DNA of 64,000 nt, from positions 13,403,700-13,467,699 of the forward strand of contig CM046835.1 of NCBI GenBank assembly GCA_025618425.1, in the 5' to 3' direction. The notes below the pieces were generated by a model. The model made no database searches and was not told the DNA's origin. It saw nothing but the letters and a program-made list of their open reading frames with translations. The stretch is from Heliocidaris tuberculata. Its lineage: Eukaryota; Echinodermata; Echinoidea; Camarodonta; Echinometridae. This document shows, piece by piece, positions 59,086-64,000 of the stretch (positions are counted from its first letter, which is position 1; each line of letters begins with the position of its first letter). A program made the translations under genes and the position numbers.

Positions 59086-60475
59086 GTTTGCACAACCTCA
59101 AACATACAGGAGTGTAAATATGTTTTAGGGCATTTGTAGTAGCCCAGCAACAATGACAGTCCAGTTTCTTTTTCTAACCCTTAATTAGGCTGTGAATGAC
59201 AATTAAAAGCACTCATAATCTTTCTTCAGAGTCGTTCTAAATCCAACTACCAGCTGCAGCCACAGTAATCATAACATTAGAAATCAGTCTTACAATGTTC
59301 CCAGAAGGTCCTACCTGTAAGACAAATTCAACTGACCAAAAATGTAGCATCTTGAGAATGTGCAGGCCCTGAGTAATCCATATCTGAGCAAAATATATTA
59401 AGTTTTGGACTTCTGGGCTCTGCTGAGCTATAGAAACAAGTCATATTGCATCATGATTTACCTACGAAATATGAACATGTTTATAAGTGTGAATATAATT
59501 ACTACGATATTTATCTTTGTAATTAGACTCTGAATTTCGATGGTTAAAGGGTAGACCTTTTATTTTACTTTGAGCATTGTAAATACATTTTGAAGGCCAG
59601 TTTAAATTTTCTACAGATTTTCCAAATTGGTCCGTTAGTGCATGAAATGTAGATGGTTAGGTCAATACCAGCATGAATTTTCTCAACATTTTTCCAAATT
59701 TGCTGTAAGCATTGGTCTGCTTGTGCTTGAAATGTAAATGATTAGGTCAGATGCACTGGTATGAATTTCCTTTAGAATTTCCAAATTTTCACAGGGAAAT
59801 AACATTGAAAGTATGCTCTCATAGCGTGACGTCATAGATTTCAGGCCAGTGAAGACAGTTAAGCTCATTTTCGAAGCTCTTGAATTCGAGTGTTTCTATT
59901 AGCAAATGCTCTACTGGGAAGCGGTGAAAATGCATGAAACTTGCATTGTGGTATTCTGTAGCTCATAAGCTTTCCATTGGTGTATAATTTGTCAATTTCA
60001 TTTTTCGCTTCCGATACGGTCTTTAATTCAAACATGTTCAAATTCATCAAAATGAATTTACTTGAATATCAGATGGAAGAGACTCAGTGTTTCATTCTAA
60101 AGCACCTCTATATTCGAGTGTGCATTTACCACAATTGTTTTTCCAGGAAGGAAGAACAAGAGAATTAAAAGATTGACTGAAAGTCTTTCCACTACGTGCA
60201 TTATTATGCAAACTTATCTGAGACAGGTATACCTAAACAATAGATTTTGATTATGCTTCTGTTCTCTGTACGTATACTAATTCTCAGCTTATACTTGCGT
60301 GAATTACAGAGAAAATTGAATAAGCTAATAAGTTTATTGGTCTGTTTTTCATATGAAAATACAAATTATACAATTCCAAATTCAATGTTTGAAAAGAAAA
60401 TGTTTTTTTTATGCGATATACTGTCAATAAAATGCCATTCATAACTTGACAAAAGAACTATGATTTGTGAATCAT
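59086..60475. other. Non-coding stretch
   Basis: No further exon could be supported. TTTTCCAAATTxG and GATTAGGTCA-like phrases at 59610-59790 show a small diverged duplication. Confidence 0.4.
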
Positions 60476-60903
60476 TGACTCATTTTAACTTGACTCACTT
60501 GATGCACTAAAACAAATCAGTTGACTCACCTCAAGTGGGTCATTTGACTCACATTAATCGTAAAGGGGGTCACCTGGGGGACAAACTTGAAACTCACGTA
60601 AGTGAGTCATTTGACTTGGAAAACCCGCCCACATGAGTCATTTGACCTACTAAGGTGGGTCTAAGGACTTACTTAAGTAAGTCTGTGGACTCGGCTTAAA
60701 CTCATGTGGGTCATATGACCCACTTTAAGTGGGGTTAGTTGGGTGGAACGATCCATATAGTGTGTCATGTGACACACAAGGGCCAATTAAATATGTCATG
60801 TGACTCACTTCAAGTGTGTCATTTGACTCACATTAATCGTAAAGGGGGTCACCTGGGGGACAAACTTGAAACTCACGTAAGTGAGTCATTTGACTTGGAA
60901 AAG
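60476..60903. repeat. Block with nine AP-1 heptamers and an ~85-bp direct repeat
   Basis: TGACTCA or its complement TGAGTCA occurs at 60476, 60491, 60522, 60545, 60603, 60634, 60801, 60834 and 60882. A segment including CATTAATCGTAAAGGGGGTC is present twice without visible change (about 60538-60622 and 60819-60903). It is probably the interior of a repeat; whether it binds AP-1/bZIP factors is untested. Confidence 0.8.
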
Positions 60904-60919
60904 TTTTGTGTGTAATAAT

Positions 60920-61063
60920 AATATTGACTTGCTCTACTTTCGGGGAATATCGAAAATGTTGCCCTTAAAAGAACCATATTGCCCTCGTCTTCGACTGGGG
61001 GCAATATGATTCTGTTGGGGGCAACATATTCGATATCCCCCTCAAGGCCAGTCAATATTATAT
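60920..61063 (-). mobile_element. Foldback palindrome, GGGGGATA family, copy 3
   Basis: Reverse complement of copy 2 with few changes, ending GGCCAGTCAATATT. It lies directly after the AP-1-rich block. Confidence 0.8.
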
Positions 61064-61345
61064 AAATATTTCACGTCCTCTAAAATCAGACAAATGCTTT
61101 AGGTGCGCATTTTTCAAACCAATTAAGTAGAGAAATGAATTAGCCCTACATCATTGACATTCTGGTATCCTAACGGATATCATGTAAAAACTGTACCTGT
61201 ACAAGTACATGTACATGTATTGTTGACATAATAAGGAATGGAGAAATTAAACGAAATTAATAGTTTTTTCAATAATGAATTTTCTTTTGCCTTGAACCTA
61301 GTCCACTGCCTGGACTGTTTTCAGTGAGTGCTCCGTGATATGCAC
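61064..61345. other. Non-coding stretch
   Basis: Nothing supportable. Confidence 0.4.
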
Positions 61346-61561
61346 TAAGGCCCGAATTCACAAAGGAGGTTTAGTTTAAACCATGGTTTAAACCCCCTCC
61401 TGGGTTTTTTAAGCGTACGTGCGCACTGAATCCGATCCAATCATATATTTCCTTTGAGCGCGCGCATGGACAATGTACGCTTATTTACGCTTATTTTAGT
61501 ACGCTTACGGAGGTTTAAACCTTGCCCTGGGGTTAAACCTCCTTTGTGAATTCGGGCCTAA
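61346..61561. mobile_element. Foldback MITE (GGCCCGAATTCAC ends)
   Basis: GGCCCGAATTCACAAAGGAG at the left is inverted exactly at the right. TAA flanks both sides, as in PIF/Harbinger-type targets. The core contains CCAATCA; inner arms use ACGCTTA-type repeats. Confidence 0.8.
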
Positions 61562-61665
61562 GAGTATAAAGAGATATTACTGTTCCTCCAATGAGGTACA
61601 AGGCAAGCTAGCTACATCCTTGCATGTACACCCATTATACAGACACATAACATCCATACCTCCAC

Positions 61666-61759
61666 CTGTACACACGGACATAAACATGGTGGGGATTCCT
61701 TCACGGAACCCCCGACCACTCAGGAAATCCTTCAGTAAGGACACTTCGTCGTCCATCAT
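61666..61759 (-). CDS. Possible first coding exon of an unknown gene
   Basis: Starts MMDDEVSLLKDFLSGRGFRE, continues GIPTMFMSVCTG, and stops at donor ACAG|GTGGAG. It reads like real protein and is not low-complexity, but no following exon or family was recognised. Confidence 0.3.
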
Positions 61760-62589
61760 GTCCTGAATCTGATTAAAATTCGCGCGGAAAACTGTACTGC
61801 ATGCATAGTACAGTACAGTCAGTGCATGCGGTACAGTAGCTACATATCGTGTGTTAAATAATCAAATATTAATATATTATTAATTATTATATTAAATAAT
61901 CTTAAGAATTTTGAAGCTGAAGTGGAGAAAGTAATGAAATCTTAATTCTGGTGGTTGCTTTTGTTTGTTTTTTGGGTTTTCCATTGTATTTTTACTATGA
62001 TTAATTTGTACTATGATTAATTTGTACTTTGCATTGTTTTTATTGTTTGTTATGATTAATTTGTACTGTGTATTGTGATTATTCACGGCCTCTCTGAAAA
62101 ACAGCCTTTTTGGCTCATCGAGGGCTTTTACCGTGTTGAAATCAAATCAAATCAAATAAGAGCGCGCACCCACGTGAAACGATTGTATGCAAAAAAAAAA
62201 AAAAAAAAAAAAAATGACAAGTTTCAAGCAAAAATGGTATCGTTTTTTTTCTATTTTCTACTCCTACGTTTTCTACTACGCAACGTTACGCATTTTTTTA
62301 AATGCCATAATCTACTTCAAAATATCTTTTCTTAAATCCTTTTCATAGTTTTCTTGCTGTTTTTAAAAGTTTTTATAAATTTTTTCATCATAACAAAAAT
62401 AATATCAAACTGTTCCTTTAAATTGGGATCTATTTGAACATGTTGAACTAGTGTTTCATATGAATTATTACACTTGCCCTGATTGCTTATTATTATTATC
62501 ATCTAATTATGCATGGTCTGATTATAATTATGAGACTATCATTTTTGGGGGTCTGATAACATAAGACTATCAACGGATACTTTAAAAAG
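61760..62589. other. Non-coding stretch with A run
   Basis: No supportable gene; an A run lies at about 62191-62214, and a short direct repeat TATGATTAATTTGTACT recurs at 61996-62066. Confidence 0.45.
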
Positions 62590-62745
62590 GAACGATATTC
62601 GCCAAATGATACCAAATCCGCCTGCCCTTTCGCCGAGCGTACCATATTCGCCGGGCGGATTGTGTACCTCCACCAGATCCGCCGGGCGGATTTCGTGACG
62701 GTACACAATCTGCCGCGTAACACGATCCGCCGTCACACCGGCCCG
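62590..62745 (-). repeat. CG-rich element with palindromic GCCGGGCGG motifs
   Basis: ATCCGCCGGGCGGAT-type palindromes recur at about 62649 and 62686. On the minus strand GCCGGTGTGACGGCGGATCG matches 49652 onward. Likely a dispersed repeat. Confidence 0.6.
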
Positions 62746-64000
62746 CGTGCTGCTTTGCAAGAACCGGAGGCGCGCGCTAGGCCTAGGCCGAGGATATGGG
62801 ATCCGCGGATAACCGGCTGCGGGTAAAGAAAATGTTAGTCTTTAATTCCTCTGTAATTACTGAGCTTTCATCAATATTGGTTGAAAAAATAATAAATTCT
62901 ATTTGATATTATGACATTATAATTTCTTTTTGATATTTAACAATTTTTAAAAATTTCTTTGCAATAAAATGTAGTCCTAATATATAACATTGCGCTTTAA
63001 TTATTTCAGGAATGTCATTACTCTTTCAACTGGCAACGTTGTTTACCATTAATTCTTGTGGAAAAGTGAAAATGTAATTTTGCGAACCGAGATGTAATCA
63101 TCTGTATGAGCTTTTCACTAGTTGCTGGAATAAATTTAGTCCTGTGGTAGGTGAGATATGAAAGATGTAGAAGTTAGTACGACGTTAATTTTTAAAAGTA
63201 CATTTTCGAAGTTAAACATTTTGACGACGAGACTATCAGTATAAGACTGTAGCTCTTCAGAGCTGTATTGCATGTATTGTAGTGTAGACTAAACCGCGTT
63301 TACCGTTGACATGGTACCGGGACGCTACGGCTGTATGGTGGTTGATCCAGTGTCCGAACACTTTTCAGAAAATCAACGATAGAAAATTAAATATCAAACG
63401 AATATCTGTCAAACTTACTTAATGAATGCTCAAAGTCCTACAGAAAAAGAAGTTGATGGAATTTCAAAAAGACAACCTAGATTTAATACGATATTCCCTT
63501 CCGAGTGAACCCCTTCCCAACGACGCGGCGTTTTGGTCCCTTGAAAAGGTTACTGTTTTTCCGAACGTGTGAAACCTATGGGAAAAAGACACACCTTTGT
63601 CTCAATAGTGTGGTTTTCATACGCGTAATCCCAAGCGTATAAAAACCCATTTTAGGCGCTTAACTGTATGGTCACATGATGGTGGTGTGACCATATTTCG
63701 CGCGTGTCCTAAGTTTGCGCACAGGGTAATATCTCAAAAACTAGAAAGAATTTCGAAAATCTGATAGCACCAATCGATAGAGGAACCTAAAATTACCAAG
63801 GGACAAAATTTTCTTTCAAATTGGGTGAGAAGTTTTGAAGATATTGACGAAAAATCAGCAAAATTTGCTACTTTTTTGCGTCCGTTTCCGAAAATATGAA
63901 GTATGGTCAGGGGTCCTAAAGCTACGCAGGTCCTAAAGCTACGCGTATACGCACCCCACAAATACGCGCAATGCGACACATTCAATGCGCCAAACTTTTG
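62746..64000. other. Non-coding stretch at right edge
   Basis: No gene, tRNA or clear repeat boundary seen up to the window end. Confidence 0.45.

Noticed and set aside
13340..59835. Scattered TGACGTCA (CRE) octamers, for example near 13350, 46495, 48301, 54898 and 59827
   Set aside because: They are isolated, not clustered at any promoter, and some lie inside repeats; a few by chance are expected.

Overview
This window looks like nuclear DNA of a marine deuterostome, most likely an echinoderm such as a sea urchin. The phylum is an inference from style, not a proven identification. Supporting it are vertebrate-type intron/exon genes with short exons (about 85-440 bp) and GT-AG introns of roughly 500-900 bp, AT-rich sequence, very many short inverted-repeat transposons (MITEs and foldback elements), non-LTR retrotransposons ending in short tandem repeats, and many poly-G/poly-C runs. 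There are no operons, Shine-Dalgarno sites or CRISPR arrays.

Genes. (1) Minus strand, 205-4.39 kb: six exons of an ST6GalNAc-type (GT29) sialyltransferase. All sialylmotifs are present and every exon junction agrees in phase. It carries an unusual, very basic C-terminal extension. (2) Minus strand, 32.0-34.07 kb: the last two exons of an SLC16/monocarboxylate-transporter-like MFS protein; the first transmembrane segments lie upstream and were not found. (3) Plus strand, 56.9-59.1 kb: several exons of an unrecognised gene, two of which join cleanly in phase. (4) Minus strand, 61.67-61.76 kb: a possible first coding exon.

Transposable elements fill most of the rest. A minus-strand non-LTR retrotransposon (34.25-37.74 kb) has an intact 579-codon reverse transcriptase frame. 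A 1.06 kb element with five copies of a ~147 bp unit (36.6-37.7 kb) is inserted into its upstream part. A second LINE 3' end (48.55-49.44 kb) is split by a small insertion. MITEs comprise TA-flanked Tc1/mariner-like elements (7.1-8.1, 23.9-24.8 kb), TTAA-flanked piggyBac-like elements (8.4, 10.9, 28.9 kb), hAT-like elements beginning CAGGGG (19.2, 42.9, 43.3, 48.3, 51.9 kb; one with a perfect 8-bp target duplication), and foldback palindromes (2.7, 22.6, 40.4, 43.7, 53.7, 56.2, 56.4, 60.9, 61.3 kb). Three tRNA-like SINE pieces occur at 1.2, 14.7 and 16.4 kb.

Tandem arrays include a 2x210 bp exact duplication (18.0-18.5 kb), a ~188 bp array (40.9-42.2 kb), a diverged ~160 bp array (47.4-48.0 kb), GGTCA-rich repeats (39.3-40.3 kb), AAGTGCCCC minisatellites (45.2-45.6, 50.0-50.3, 51.0-51.2 kb) and a block with nine perfect AP-1 heptamers (60.5-60.9 kb). 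The genes have no evident functional link. Between 4.4 and 32 kb no protein gene could be supported.
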